This document shows, piece after piece, positions 9,935-18,589 of a stretch of DNA of 56,106 nt (positions are counted from its first letter, which is position 1; the number at the start of each line of letters is the position of its first letter). Source of the stretch: Nonomuraea sp. SBT364 (GTDB lineage Bacteria > Actinomycetota > Actinomycetes > Streptosporangiales > Streptosporangiaceae); assembly GCF_001083785.1 (NCBI RefSeq), contig NZ_LAVL01000045.1, positions 29,105 through 85,210 on the forward strand, in the 5' to 3' direction. A model generated the notes under the pieces. It was not told where the DNA came from. It did not search any database and was given only the letters and a program-made list of their open reading frames with translations. The position numbers were made by a program, and so were the translations under genes.

Positions 9935-11227
9935 TCAGGACGCGGATCGCTCGGGTGCGTCCTCAACCTCGCGCCCCGGGGTGGGCAGGGACAGCCGCCG
10001 GATCAGGAAGGTGAACAGCGCGTAGTAGACGACGGCGTAGACCAGACCGGTCAGGATGATCAGGTCCACCCGGTGCGTGTTGGACTTGCTGGCGTTGAGG
10101 AGCAGGTCGATGGCGCCGCCGGAGAAGGTGAAGCCGAGGCGGGCGCCCAGTTCGGCCATGAGGGCCATCGACAGCCCCGTGAGCACCGCGTGCACGGCGA
10201 ACAGCACGGGGGCCACGAAGATGAACGCGAACTCCAGAGGCTCGGTGATGCCGGTGACGAACGAGGTGAGCCCGGCCGAGAGCATGATGCCGCCCACGGC
10301 CGCGCGGCGGTGGGGGAGTGCGGCCCGCCACATCGCGATGGCCGCTCCCAGCAGGCCGAACATCATGACCGGGAAGAATCCGGTCATGAAGATGCCGGCG
10401 CCCTGCTCGCCGGCGAAGTAGCAGTTCAGGTCGCCCGCCGCGTCGCGGACGGCGCCGTGCTGGCCGGCCCGGCACTCCGGCAGCGTGAACCAGACGATCG
10501 TGTTGAGGACGTGGTGCAGCCCGAGCGGGATGAGCAGGCGGTTGGCCAGGCCGTAGATGCCGGCTCCGGCCGTGCCGTGCGCCGACAGCCAGTCGCCGGC
10601 GACGGCCAGCCAGTCGGCCACGGGCCGCCACAGCACCCCGAGCACGACGCCGAGCAGGAGCGCGGCGACGGCCGTGATGATCGGGACGAACCGGCGACCG
10701 CCGAAGAAGGCGAGCCACGACGGCAGCTTGACGCGGTAGAAGCGCTCCCACAGCAGGGCGGCGGCCAGGCCGATGAGGATGCCGCCGAGGACGCCGGTGG
10801 GGTTGGCGGCGGCCAGGTCGAGGGCGGGCACCGGGACGCCGTCCCGCAAGGTGGTGATCATGACCCGGTCGTAGACGGCGCCGCCGCCCGCCTCGAAGAA
10901 CAGCGTCTTGGTCACGCGGTCGAAGACCAGGTAGCCGACCAGCGCGGCCAGGGCGGTGGAGCCGTCGGCCTTGCGGGCGAAGCCGATCGCGACGCCGATG
11001 GCGAACAGCAGCGGCAGGTTGTCGAAGAGTGCGCCACCGGCCGCCGCCAGCACGTTGGCGACCGGCAGCAGCCACGGCCAGGCGCCGCCGAGCCCGTCCT
11101 TGCCGAGCAGGTCGTCCTGGCCGAAGCGGAACAGCAGACCGGCGGCGGGCAGGACGGCGATGGGCATCATGAGCGAGCGGCCGACGCGCTGCAGCACCGC
11201 GAACGCCGAGCCGCCCTTGCTGGTCAT
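9935..11227 (-). CDS. PTS GlcNAc-type EIIC permease (second copy)
   Basis: This 430-residue polytopic membrane protein belongs to the PTS glucose/GlcNAc EIIC family, the channel that translocates the sugar while EIIB phosphorylates it. Landmarks are VGRSLMMPIAVLPAAGLLFRFG at the start, FDNLPLLFAIGVAIGFARK, GITEPLEFAFIFVAPVLF and the substrate-site LNASKSNTH. It ends after EIIC, with no fused EIIB or EIIA. It lies 65 bp downstream of a closely related EIIC gene, in an operon with the DasR-like regulator. The duplication suggests different sugars or affinities (for example GlcNAc versus glucosamine). Sugar specificity cannot be read directly. Confidence 0.9.
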   Translation of the reverse strand: MTSKGGSAFAVLQRVGRSLMMPIAVLPAAGLLFRFGQDDLLGKDGLGGAWPWLLPVANVLAAAGGALFDNLPLLFAIGVAIGFARKADGSTALAALVGYLVFDRVTKTLFFEAGGGAVYDRVMITTLRDGVPVPALDLAAANPTGVLGGILIGLAAALLWERFYRVKLPSWLAFFGGRRFVPIITAVAALLLGVVLGVLWRPVADWLAVAGDWLSAHGTAGAGIYGLANRLLIPLGLHHVLNTIVWFTLPECRAGQHGAVRDAAGDLNCYFAGEQGAGIFMTGFFPVMMFGLLGAAIAMWRAALPHRRAAVGGIMLSAGLTSFVTGITEPLEFAFIFVAPVLFAVHAVLTGLSMALMAELGARLGFTFSGGAIDLLLNASKSNTHRVDLIILTGLVYAVVYYALFTFLIRRLSLPTPGREVEDAPERSAS

Positions 11228-11292
11228 GCATCCCCCCGCACGTCACGGGGGTCTGTCGGTTCCTACCACGCGGCGGGGGGCGGAAAACGACG

Positions 11293-12615
11293 CTAGGGGT
11301 CGCGGGGCTCGCCGGAGTCGACGTCGGGTTCGGGTTCGCGGCCGGGGGTCATGATGTTCAAGCGGCGGATGAGGAAGCTGAACACCACGTAGTAGACAAC
11401 CCCATAAATCACGCCAAGCAGGAGGATGCCCGGTAAGTTCTGCGTGTTGGACTTGCTGGCGTTGAGCACCATGTCCAGCAGTCCCGCCGAGAAGCCGAAG
11501 CCGAGCTGCCCGCCGAGCAGCGTGGTGAGCGCCATCGCCAGCCCGGTGAGCAGGGCGTGCACCACGAGCAGCACCGGCGCGACGAAGATGAACGCGAACT
11601 CGATCGGCTCGGTGATGCCGGTGACGAACGAGGCCAGCGCAGCCGACAGCATGATGCCGCCCACCGCCGTGCGCCGATGGGCCGGAGCCGCCCGCCACAT
11701 GGCCAGCGCGGCCGCCGGCAGCGCGAACATCATGATCGGGAAGAACCCGGCCATGAACTGCCCGGACGACGGGTCGCCGGCGAAGTAGCAGTTCCAGTCG
11801 CCGCCGAGCGCCCGCCCGCCCACGTCGCACTGCGGCACCACGTGCCAGACGATGGAGTTGACGAAGTGGTGCAGCCCGAGCGGGATGAGCAGCCGGTTGA
11901 TCAGCCCGTAGAGGCCGGTGCCGAGCGGCCCGAGCGTGGTGAGCGCCTCGCCCGCGTGGCCGATCCACTCGCCCAGGATCGGCCACACCCAGCCGATGAC
12001 CACCCCGAGCAGCAGCGCGGCGAACGACGTGATGATCGGCACGAACCGCCGCCCGCCGAAGAACGCCAGCCAGGACGGCAGCTTGATCCGGTGGAACCGC
12101 TGCCACAGCAGGGCGGTGACCAGGCCCATGAGGATGCCGCCGAGCACCTTCGTGGGGTTCTGCAGGCCGAAGTCGATGACCTCGGCGACGCCCTGGTCCT
12201 GCGCCTCCCGGATGATCACGGTGTCGCGGATGCCGGAGCCGGCGAACATCACCTTGGTCACCCGGTCGAAGACCAGGTAGCCGACGACGGCGGCCAGGCC
12301 GGTGGTGCCGTCGGCCTTGCGGGCGAAGCCGATGGCCACGCCGACGGCGAAGAGCATCGGTAAGTTCTCCAGCAGCGCGTCGCCGGCGGCCTCCATGACC
12401 AGGGCGACGTCGTTCATCCAGGCGAACCCGGCGACGTCGGCCAGGCCGCCCGGCTCGGCGCCGTTGGAGCCCAGCATGTCCGACTGGCCGAAGCGCACCA
12501 GGAGCGCGGCCACGGGGAGGGCGGCGATGGGCAGCATGAGCGAGCGGCCCATCCGCTGAAGCACGTTCATCACGCGTGCGAACGGCGAAGGCCGGGCGGC
12601 GGTGGTCTCGTTCAC
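11293..12615 (-). CDS. PTS GlcNAc-type EIIC permease (first copy)
   Basis: This 440-residue EIIC paralogue carries the same landmarks: MGRSLMLPIAALPVAALLVRFG, LENLPMLFAVGVAIGFARK, GITEPIEFAFIFVAP and LNASKSNTQ. It starts at GTG 12613-12615, with GGAGGAA upstream, 24 bp after the stop of the DasR-like gene, so the two are co-transcribed. It has a longer polar N-terminus than its neighbour. EIIB is encoded separately on the other strand (14592-14828). Divergence between the copies is spread over the whole length, consistent with an old duplication. Confidence 0.9.
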   Translation of the reverse strand: MNETTAARPSPFARVMNVLQRMGRSLMLPIAALPVAALLVRFGQSDMLGSNGAEPGGLADVAGFAWMNDVALVMEAAGDALLENLPMLFAVGVAIGFARKADGTTGLAAVVGYLVFDRVTKVMFAGSGIRDTVIIREAQDQGVAEVIDFGLQNPTKVLGGILMGLVTALLWQRFHRIKLPSWLAFFGGRRFVPIITSFAALLLGVVIGWVWPILGEWIGHAGEALTTLGPLGTGLYGLINRLLIPLGLHHFVNSIVWHVVPQCDVGGRALGGDWNCYFAGDPSSGQFMAGFFPIMMFALPAAALAMWRAAPAHRRTAVGGIMLSAALASFVTGITEPIEFAFIFVAPVLLVVHALLTGLAMALTTLLGGQLGFGFSAGLLDMVLNASKSNTQNLPGILLLGVIYGVVYYVVFSFLIRRLNIMTPGREPEPDVDSGEPRDP

Positions 12616-12639
12616 CGGGAGTTCCTCCGGGTCGGGCCC

Positions 12640-13380
12640 TCAACCCCGTCTTGCGGGCATTTCCAGAATGGTGCGGAGCTGGTAGCGGTCGGCGCGGTAG
12701 GTGGACACGCCGAGCTCGGCGCAGACGCCGCCGGAGAAGGACCGTCGCTGGAGCAGCAGCACGGCGCCGCCTCGGGCCAGCTTGAGCAGGTCGGCGTCGC
12801 TCGGGTCGGCGATGCCGCCGTCGATGGTGAGCTCGCCGGCGTCCATGACCAGCCCGTAGCGGCTCTCCAGCAGCTCGTAGAGCGAGCGGCCGGACAGGTC
12901 GTGGTCGGACAGGTCGGGGGCGAGCTTGACCGGGATGTGCGCCCGCTCGATCGACAGCGGTTCGCCGTCGGCGGTGCGCAGGCGTTCGATGAAGTGCACC
13001 TCCTCGCCCGGCTGGATGCCGAGTTCCTTGGCGAGGTGGGCGCTGGCGCGCACGATCCGCCGGTCGAGGTCGCGCGAGCCGGGCACCATGCCCCGGGCCC
13101 GCATGTCGTCGGTGAAGGAGGTGAGCTGGAGCGCCAGCTCGATCTTGGGCCGGGCGACGAACGTGCCCTTGCCCGGCACCCGGTGCAGGCGCCCTTCGGA
13201 GACAAGATGGTCGACGGCCTGCCGCACGGTCATGCGGGACAGGCCGAAACGCTGGCAGAGCTCGCGCTCGGACGGGATCGCGGCGCCGATGCTGAGCTCG
13301 TCGCTGTCGATGAGGTCGAGCAGGATCTCGCGCAGCTGGAAGTACTTGGGCACCGGGCTGTCCGGATCGATGTGCGCCAC
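12640..13380 (-). CDS. dasR: GntR/HutC-family repressor, DasR/NagR-like
   Basis: This 246-residue protein has an N-terminal GntR winged helix (about 10-75: IPSERELCQRFGLSRMTVRQAVDHL, then GKGTFVARPK) and a C-terminal UTRA ligand domain (from LQLTSFTDDMRARG). DasR and NagR bind dre sites of core TGGTCTAGACCA and are released by GlcNAc-6-P or GlcN-6-P. I chose GTG 13378-13380, which has GGGGAGG five bases upstream, over ATG 13410, which has no SD. It heads an operon with two EIIC genes and is divergent from the deaminase/PTS operon, across a dre-like palindrome. Autoregulation and local control of the PTS are therefore likely. Whether it is also the global DasR of this genome is unknown. Confidence 0.82.
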   Translation of the reverse strand: MAHIDPDSPVPKYFQLREILLDLIDSDELSIGAAIPSERELCQRFGLSRMTVRQAVDHLVSEGRLHRVPGKGTFVARPKIELALQLTSFTDDMRARGMVPGSRDLDRRIVRASAHLAKELGIQPGEEVHFIERLRTADGEPLSIERAHIPVKLAPDLSDHDLSGRSLYELLESRYGLVMDAGELTIDGGIADPSDADLLKLARGGAVLLLQRRSFSGGVCAELGVSTYRADRYQLRTILEMPARRG

Positions 13381-13426
13381 GGATCCTCCCCTCGATCTGA
13401 CCTGGGTCATGGGCTATGGTTCGTAC

Positions 13427-13448
13427 TGGTCTAGTCCGGACTAGACCA
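13427..13448. promoter_or_regulatory. dre-like operator, perfect 22-bp palindrome
   Basis: TGGTCTAGTCC at 13427-13437 is followed directly by its exact reverse complement GGACTAGACCA (13438-13448). The outer 8-mers TGGTCTAG and CTAGACCA are the two halves of the known DasR responsive element. Here the element is stretched, so that it reads like two overlapping degenerate dre sites. It sits between the divergent repressor and deaminase genes. Confidence 0.8.
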
Positions 13449-13506
13449 CCACAAGACGCAAAACAGGGTCAAGTCCGAACGGTAACAGTTGAGGGATGAA
13501 CACGAG

Positions 13507-14541
13507 ATGACCACCAAGATGCGCAGCGAGATCGCCGAGCAGCCGGAGGCGCTGCGGGCCACGCTCGACTCCCTGCTCCCCAGGGTCGGCGAGGTGAAGG
13601 CGCTGGGCGAGCAGACCCGCCAGCTGCTGTTCATCGCGCGTGGCACCTCCGACAACGCCGCCGTGTACGGCCGCTACCTGGTCGAGTCGCACGCCGGGCG
13701 GCTGTCCGCGCTGGCCGCGCCGTCCATCGCGACCACCTACAAGCGCAAGCTCGACCTCGACGGCGTGCTGGCCGTCGCCATCTCCCAGTCCGGGCGTACC
13801 GAGGAGATCGTGGAGACGCTGACCTGGGCGAAGGACTGCGGAGCCCGTACGGTCGGGATCACCAACGGCGGCGCCGCCAGCCCGCTCGCGCAGGTGGCCG
13901 ACCTGGCGCTGTGCACGGTCGCGGGCGAGGAGAAGGCGGTGCCGGCGACCAAGACCTACACCACGCAGCTCGCCGCGCTGGCCGTGCTCGCGCTGGGCCT
14001 CGGCGCCGAGGTGGACGCGGACGAGCTGCGGCGGGTTCCGGAGGCGGTGGAGAAGCTGATCGCCGAGCCCGGCGACCTCGACGCGGTCGTGGAGGGGCTG
14101 GCGGACAAGCCGGGCGTGGTGGTGTCCGGGCGCGGGATGGCGTTCTCGACGGCGCTGGAGACCGCGCTCAAGCTCAAGGAGGCCTGCTACCTGCACGCCA
14201 TGGGCCTGTCGTACGCCGACCTGCTGCACGGGCCGATCGCGGTCGTCGACGCCGACACCCCGGCGCTGCTGGTCGCCGCTGAGAACAGCCCGACGCTGCA
14301 GGGCACGGTGGCGCTGGCCGAGCGGGTCGTCGCGGCGGGCGCGGCGGCCTTCACCATCGGCGGCGGCGACGGGCTGGCCCGGGCGGGCACGGCCGCGCTC
14401 AACGGCCCCGACCTGCCCGAATGGCTGGCGCCGATGGGGCTCATCGTCCCCGGGCAGCTGCTCACCGAGGCGCTGGCCAGGCGACTGGGCATCGACCCCG
14501 ACGCGCCGCGCGGCCTCAACAAGGTGACCCAGACGGACTGA
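13507..14541 (+). CDS. SIS-domain glucosamine-6-phosphate deaminase (NagB-II type)
   Basis: This 344-residue protein is made of two SIS sugar-isomerase domains, like the second half of GlmS but without the glutaminase domain. That architecture is NagB-II/GlmS-like deaminase, which converts GlcN-6-P to Fru-6-P and ammonia. Landmarks are LFIARGTSDNAAVYGRYLVE, AISQSGRTEEIVE, SGRGMAFSTALETALKLKE and DLLHGPIAVV. I chose ATG 13507 (GAGGG at 13491-13495). It is the first plus-strand gene beyond the dre-like operator and precedes the EIIB, EIIA, HPr and EI genes, linking sugar uptake to glycolysis. No nagA deacetylase is in the window. Confidence 0.85.
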   Translation: MTTKMRSEIAEQPEALRATLDSLLPRVGEVKALGEQTRQLLFIARGTSDNAAVYGRYLVESHAGRLSALAAPSIATTYKRKLDLDGVLAVAISQSGRTEEIVETLTWAKDCGARTVGITNGGAASPLAQVADLALCTVAGEEKAVPATKTYTTQLAALAVLALGLGAEVDADELRRVPEAVEKLIAEPGDLDAVVEGLADKPGVVVSGRGMAFSTALETALKLKEACYLHAMGLSYADLLHGPIAVVDADTPALLVAAENSPTLQGTVALAERVVAAGAAAFTIGGGDGLARAGTAALNGPDLPEWLAPMGLIVPGQLLTEALARRLGIDPDAPRGLNKVTQTD

Positions 14542-14591
14542 TCACACAGCGTCGTTTAGCCTGGTCGCAGAGTCATGACGAGGAGGACCGG

Positions 14592-14828
14592 ATGGCGGCG
14601 GACGTGAACGCGATCATCGCCGGTCTAGGCGGTGCCGACAACATCATCGAGATCGAGCCCTGCATCACCCGGCTGCGCACGGAGGTCGCCGACGCCACGA
14701 AGGTGGACCAGGCCGCGCTCCGGGCGGCCGGCGTCCACGGCGTGATGGCCGCCGGCAACGTGGTGCAGGTCGTCGTGGGGCCGGAGGCCGACACCATCGC
14801 CAGCGACATCGAGGACATCATCGGCTAA
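14592..14828 (+). CDS. PTS GlcNAc EIIB component
   Basis: This 78-residue EIIB domain is a stand-alone protein. Phospho-acceptor Cys24 lies in IEIEPCITRLRTEV, the standard EIIB-Glc/GlcNAc site, and the C-terminal GVMAAGNVVQVVVGPEAD completes the fold. ATG 14592 follows AGGAGG. It takes phosphate from EIIA and passes it to sugar bound by the EIIC permeases encoded at 9935-12615. It lies 50 bp after the deaminase and 12 bp before EIIA. Confidence 0.92.
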   Translation: MAADVNAIIAGLGGADNIIEIEPCITRLRTEVADATKVDQAALRAAGVHGVMAAGNVVQVVVGPEADTIASDIEDIIG

Positions 14829-14840
14829 GAGGGCGAGACC

Positions 14841-15287
14841 ATGACGACTGTTCTCGCCCCGGTCGAGGGGGCGGCTGTGGGTCTGGCGGCGGTGCCGGAC
14901 CCGGTCTTCTCGGCAGGCATGGTGGGGCCGGGAACGGCGATCGACCCGTTGCGGGGCCCGGGGAAGGCTGTTGCCCCCATAGCTGGGAAAATCATGAAAT
15001 TGCATCCGCATGCCTACGTCATCGTGGGAGATGACGGCAAAGGCGTGCTGGTGCATCTGGGCATCGACACGGTGCAGCTCAAGGGAAAGGGATTCCAGTT
15101 GCTGGCGGCCGAAGGCGACAGGGTGAGCGCCGGGCAGCCTGTGGTGTCCTGGGATCCGGCCGCGATCGAGGCGGGCGGGCGTTCGCCCGTCTGCCCGGTG
15201 GTGGCCCTCGACGCGGTCGCCGGAGCGGTGACGGACGTGGCGCGGGGTGCCGTGCACGCGGGCGACGAGCTTTTTCGATGGACGTAG
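14841..15287 (+). CDS. crr: PTS EIIA component (Glc/Crr family)
   Basis: This 148-residue EIIA-Glc-type protein has the paired histidines of the active site: His57 in LHPHAYVIVG and His72 (phospho-acceptor) in GVLVHLGIDTVQLKGKGF. It starts at ATG 14841, after GAGGGCGAG. It receives phosphate from HPr and hands it to EIIB. In actinobacteria a single Crr-type EIIA often serves several permeases, which fits the two EIIC copies here. It also may have regulatory roles, which cannot be judged from sequence. Confidence 0.93.
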   Translation: MTTVLAPVEGAAVGLAAVPDPVFSAGMVGPGTAIDPLRGPGKAVAPIAGKIMKLHPHAYVIVGDDGKGVLVHLGIDTVQLKGKGFQLLAAEGDRVSAGQPVVSWDPAAIEAGGRSPVCPVVALDAVAGAVTDVARGAVHAGDELFRWT

Positions 15288-15307
15288 CAAGAGGGAAGGA
15301 AGGGTTC

Positions 15308-15568
15308 ATGGGCGAGCGCAAGGCGACCGTGGCGGCGGAGGTGGGGCTGCATGCCCGGCCCGCGGCCACGTTCGTGCAGACGGCGATGAAGGCCCCGATG
15401 GACATCAGCGTCGCCAAGGTCACGGGCGGCCAGCGGGTCAACGGCAAGAGCATCCTGCAGATCATGGCGCTCGACGTCCGCCAGGGCGAGACCATCGTGA
15501 TCACGGCCGAGGGCGAGGGTGCCGAGGAGGTTCTCGACCAGCTCGCCAGCATCGCCTCGACGCCGTGA
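15308..15568 (+). CDS. ptsH: Phosphocarrier protein HPr
   Basis: This 86-residue HPr has the active His15 in EVGLHARPAATFV. A Ser-bearing segment (NGKSILQIMAL) sits at the position of the regulatory Ser46 in Gram-positive HPr. It starts at ATG 15308, after GAAGGAAGG. Its TGA (15566-15568) overlaps the GTG start of ptsI. HPr and EI being inside a GlcNAc locus makes this PTS complete in one place. The longer frame from 15278 is ignored because family members start near GERKATV. Confidence 0.95.
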   Translation: MGERKATVAAEVGLHARPAATFVQTAMKAPMDISVAKVTGGQRVNGKSILQIMALDVRQGETIVITAEGEGAEEVLDQLASIASTP

Positions 15569-17244
15569 ACCTGCGGGGGGTGGGGGTCAGCCCGGGCATC
15601 GGGCACGGCCCCGCGTACCTCCTGACCGCCCGTGTGCCCGAACCCCCCGAGGGCGCCACACACGCGGGAGACGCGGATCAGGAGAAGGAGCGCGCGGTCC
15701 TGGCGCTCGCCCAGGTGGCGGGTGAGCTGGAGGCGCGCGGTGACCGGGCGGGCGGCGAGGCCCGCGAGATCCTCAAGGCGCAGGCCCTGATGGCCGAGGA
15801 CCCCGGACTGGTCGTGAAGATCAGGTCGCTGATCGACCGGGGCGTGGCCGCCCCCAGGGCCGTGCACGAGGCTTTCACGAAATATCGGCAGGTGCTGGCC
15901 GGGGTCGGCGGCTATCTCGGCGAGCGGGCGGCCGACCTGGACGACCTCAGGGACCGCGTGATCGCCCAGCTCACCGGCCAGGAGCTGCCGGGCCTGCCGC
16001 CCGCGGGCGCCGCGCCGTACGTGCTGGTCGCGCATGACCTCGCGCCCGCCGACACGGCGCTGCTCTCCGGCCAGGCGGTGGCCGCGTTCGTCACCGAGGA
16101 GGGCGGGCCCACCAGCCACACCGCGATCATGGCCAGGGCGCTGGGCGTGCCCGCCGTCGTGGCCTGCGCCGGCGCGACGACCCTGCGGCCCGGCGTCGAG
16201 GTGCTGGTCGACGGGACGTCCGGAGAGGTACGGGCGCGGCCGACGGAGTCCGACGTGGCGCGGGCCGAGAGCGTCGACACCGCCAGGCAGGCCGCCATCG
16301 ACCGGGTCACCGGGCCCGGGCGGACCAAGGACGGCCACCCGGTGCCCCTCCTGGCCAACGTCGGCGGCCCCGGCGACCTCGACGCGGCGCTCTCCTGCGG
16401 CGCCGAGGGCGTGGGGCTCTACCGGACCGAATTCCTCTTCCTGGGCCGCCCGGACCTTCCGGACGCCGAGGAGCAGGAGCGGGCCTACCGGGCGGCGCTG
16501 GAGGCGTTCCCCGGCGGCCAGGTGGTGGTGCGGACGCTCGACGCGGGCGCCGACAAGCCGCTGGCGTTCCTGCCGCCCGGATCCAGCGAGCCGAACCCGG
16601 CGCTGGGCGAGCGCGGGCTGCGCCTGCTGCGGGCCCATCCGGACGTGCTGGAGGCGCAGCTCGACGCGCTGGCCACGGCGGGCGCCGGGAGCGCGGGGCA
16701 GTTGCGGGTGATGGCGCCGATGGTGACGACGGCCGAGGAGGCCCGGTGGTTCGCCGCCGCGTGCCGGGCGGCCGACCTGCCGGTGGCCGGCGTCATGATC
16801 GAGGTGCCGGCCGCGGCGCTGCGGGCGAGTGACCTGGTGGCCGAGGTGGACTTCGTCTCGGCCGGGACCAACGACCTGGCCCAGTACGCCTTCGCCGCCG
16901 ACCGGGAGCTGGGCGCGCTGAGCGAGCTGCACGACCCGTGGCAGCCGGCGTTGCTCGACCTGCTCGCCGGGATTCTGACGGCCGCGGCACGGGCGGGCAA
17001 GCCTGGCGGCGTCTGCGGCGAGGCGGCGGCCGACCCGGGGCTGGCCTGCGTGCTCGCGGGGCTCGGCGCGGCGTCGCTGTCGATGGGGCCCGCCGCGCTT
17101 CCCGCCGTACGGGCCGCGCTGGCGTACCACACGCTGGAGCAGTGCCGGGCGGCGGCGGAGTCGGCCAGGGCGGCGACGACGGCGGCCGACGCCCGCGCGG
17201 CGGCCCGCGCGCACCTGCCGGAGCTGGAGGCGCTGGGGTTGTAG
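15565..17244 (+). CDS. ptsI: PTS enzyme I (phosphoenolpyruvate-protein phosphotransferase)
   Basis: This 559-residue cytoplasmic enzyme moves phosphate from PEP to its own His185 (GGPTSHTAIMARALGVP) and on to HPr. The C-terminal PEP-binding TIM barrel shows GAEGVGLYRTEFLFLGR, RTLDAGADKPLAF, NPALGERGLRLL and VDFVSAGTNDLAQYAFAADR. The GTG at 15565 overlaps the ptsH stop, so the two are coupled; the longer upstream frame is ignored. N-terminal VNLRGVGVSPGIGHGPAYLL matches the family start. Confidence 0.95.
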   Translation: MNLRGVGVSPGIGHGPAYLLTARVPEPPEGATHAGDADQEKERAVLALAQVAGELEARGDRAGGEAREILKAQALMAEDPGLVVKIRSLIDRGVAAPRAVHEAFTKYRQVLAGVGGYLGERAADLDDLRDRVIAQLTGQELPGLPPAGAAPYVLVAHDLAPADTALLSGQAVAAFVTEEGGPTSHTAIMARALGVPAVVACAGATTLRPGVEVLVDGTSGEVRARPTESDVARAESVDTARQAAIDRVTGPGRTKDGHPVPLLANVGGPGDLDAALSCGAEGVGLYRTEFLFLGRPDLPDAEEQERAYRAALEAFPGGQVVVRTLDAGADKPLAFLPPGSSEPNPALGERGLRLLRAHPDVLEAQLDALATAGAGSAGQLRVMAPMVTTAEEARWFAAACRAADLPVAGVMIEVPAAALRASDLVAEVDFVSAGTNDLAQYAFAADRELGALSELHDPWQPALLDLLAGILTAAARAGKPGGVCGEAAADPGLACVLAGLGAASLSMGPAALPAVRAALAYHTLEQCRAAAESARAATTAADARAAARAHLPELEALGL

Positions 17245-17299
17245 AAGATTTGGCCGTCGCCGGGCACGGGCACGTCGCCGCATGGATACGGTGGGGTGC

Positions 17300-18589
17300 A
17301 TGGTTGGACGGATCGGTGCGGCAAGCGTTCTGACGATCGCCCTGGCGGCGTGCGGCGGCGGCGGCGGACCGGCGACCGCGGCGTCGCCGGCGCAGCCGCC
17401 CGCCAAACCGCCCGCGAGCAGCGGCGAGCCCGCAGCCCCGACGCAGGCGCCCGCCGCCGACCCGGTCAAGCGGGTCCTGGCGGGGCTGAGCACCGAGGAG
17501 AAGGTCGGCCAGCTGTTCATGCCCGTCCTGTACGGCACCGCCGCCGACACCGTCTCCGGCGAGAACCAGGCCCGCTACGGCGCCCAGACGCCCGCCAAGG
17601 TGATCCGCGAATACCATCTGGGCGGCGTCATCCTGTTCCCCGCCAACGTCAAGAGCACGGCGCAGGTCGTCGACCTGACCAACGGCATGCAGAAGGCCGC
17701 CGGAGTGCCGCTGCTCGTCGGCACCGACCAGGAGAACGGCCTGGTGTCGCGGATGTCCACGCTGATGACCCGCTTCCCCGGCGCCGCGCAGATCGGCGCG
17801 ACCGGTGACACGGGCCTGTCGCGGGCCGTGGCCAGGGCCACCGGCGAGGAGTTGCGCGCCCTCGGCGTCAACCTCGACTTCGCCCCCGTCGCGGACGTGA
17901 ACATCGACCCGAAGAACCCGGTCATCGGTCAGCGGGCCTTCGGCGACGACCCGGCGAAGGTGGCCAAGATGGTCACCGCCGCCGTCAAGGGCTTCGGCGA
18001 CGCGAAGGTGGCCGCGACCGCCAAGCACTTCCCCGGCCACGGCGACACCCGGATCGACAGCCACTCCGGCCTGCCGGTGATCAAGCATACCCGCGCCCAG
18101 TGGGAGCGCCTGGACGCGCCGCCGTTCAAGGCCGCCATCGCGGCCGGCGTCGACGCGGTGATGAGCGCGCACATCGTCTTCCCCAAGCTCGACCCGTCGG
18201 GCGATCCGGCGACGCTGTCCAAGCCGATCCTGACCGGGCTGCTCAGGAAGGAGCTCGGCTTCAAGGGCGTCATCTCGACCGACGCGCTCAACATGGACGG
18301 CGTCCGCAAGAAGTACGGCGACGGCGAGGTGGCCGTCCGCGCCGTTCTGGCCGGCGCCGACCTGCTGCTGATGCCGTACGACCTGCGGAAGGCCTACGGC
18401 GCCGTGGTGTCGGCGGTCAAGCAGGGGCGGATCTCCGAGCAGCGGCTGGACCAGTCGGTCACCCGGCTGCTCAAGCTGAAGCAGGCCCGCGGCCTGCTTC
18501 AGGAGGCGCCGGTGGCGTCCGCGAAGCGGGCGGCCCAGGTGCTGCGCTCGCCGGAGCACCGCAAGCTGGCCGCCCGCGCCATGGGTTAG
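17300..18589 (+). CDS. nagZ: GH3 beta-N-acetylhexosaminidase lipoprotein (NagZ-like)
   Basis: This 429-residue protein has a signal peptide and lipobox (LTIALAAC), so it is exported and membrane-anchored. A Pro/Ala linker and a GH3 catalytic domain follow. The NagZ signature KHFPGHGDTRIDSH (about 242-255) supplies the His-Asp acid/base loop. The nucleophile Asp lies in STDALNMDGV. NagZ enzymes release GlcNAc from muropeptides or chitooligosaccharides. Its position 55 bp after ptsI suggests it feeds the PTS with GlcNAc. ATG 17300 is preferred to ATG 17282 because it has GGTGGGG before it and gives a normal signal peptide. The stop overlaps the convergent atpB stop by 4 bp. Confidence 0.9.
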   Translation: MVGRIGAASVLTIALAACGGGGGPATAASPAQPPAKPPASSGEPAAPTQAPAADPVKRVLAGLSTEEKVGQLFMPVLYGTAADTVSGENQARYGAQTPAKVIREYHLGGVILFPANVKSTAQVVDLTNGMQKAAGVPLLVGTDQENGLVSRMSTLMTRFPGAAQIGATGDTGLSRAVARATGEELRALGVNLDFAPVADVNIDPKNPVIGQRAFGDDPAKVAKMVTAAVKGFGDAKVAATAKHFPGHGDTRIDSHSGLPVIKHTRAQWERLDAPPFKAAIAAGVDAVMSAHIVFPKLDPSGDPATLSKPILTGLLRKELGFKGVISTDALNMDGVRKKYGDGEVAVRAVLAGADLLLMPYDLRKAYGAVVSAVKQGRISEQRLDQSVTRLLKLKQARGLLQEAPVASAKRAAQVLRSPEHRKLAARAMG

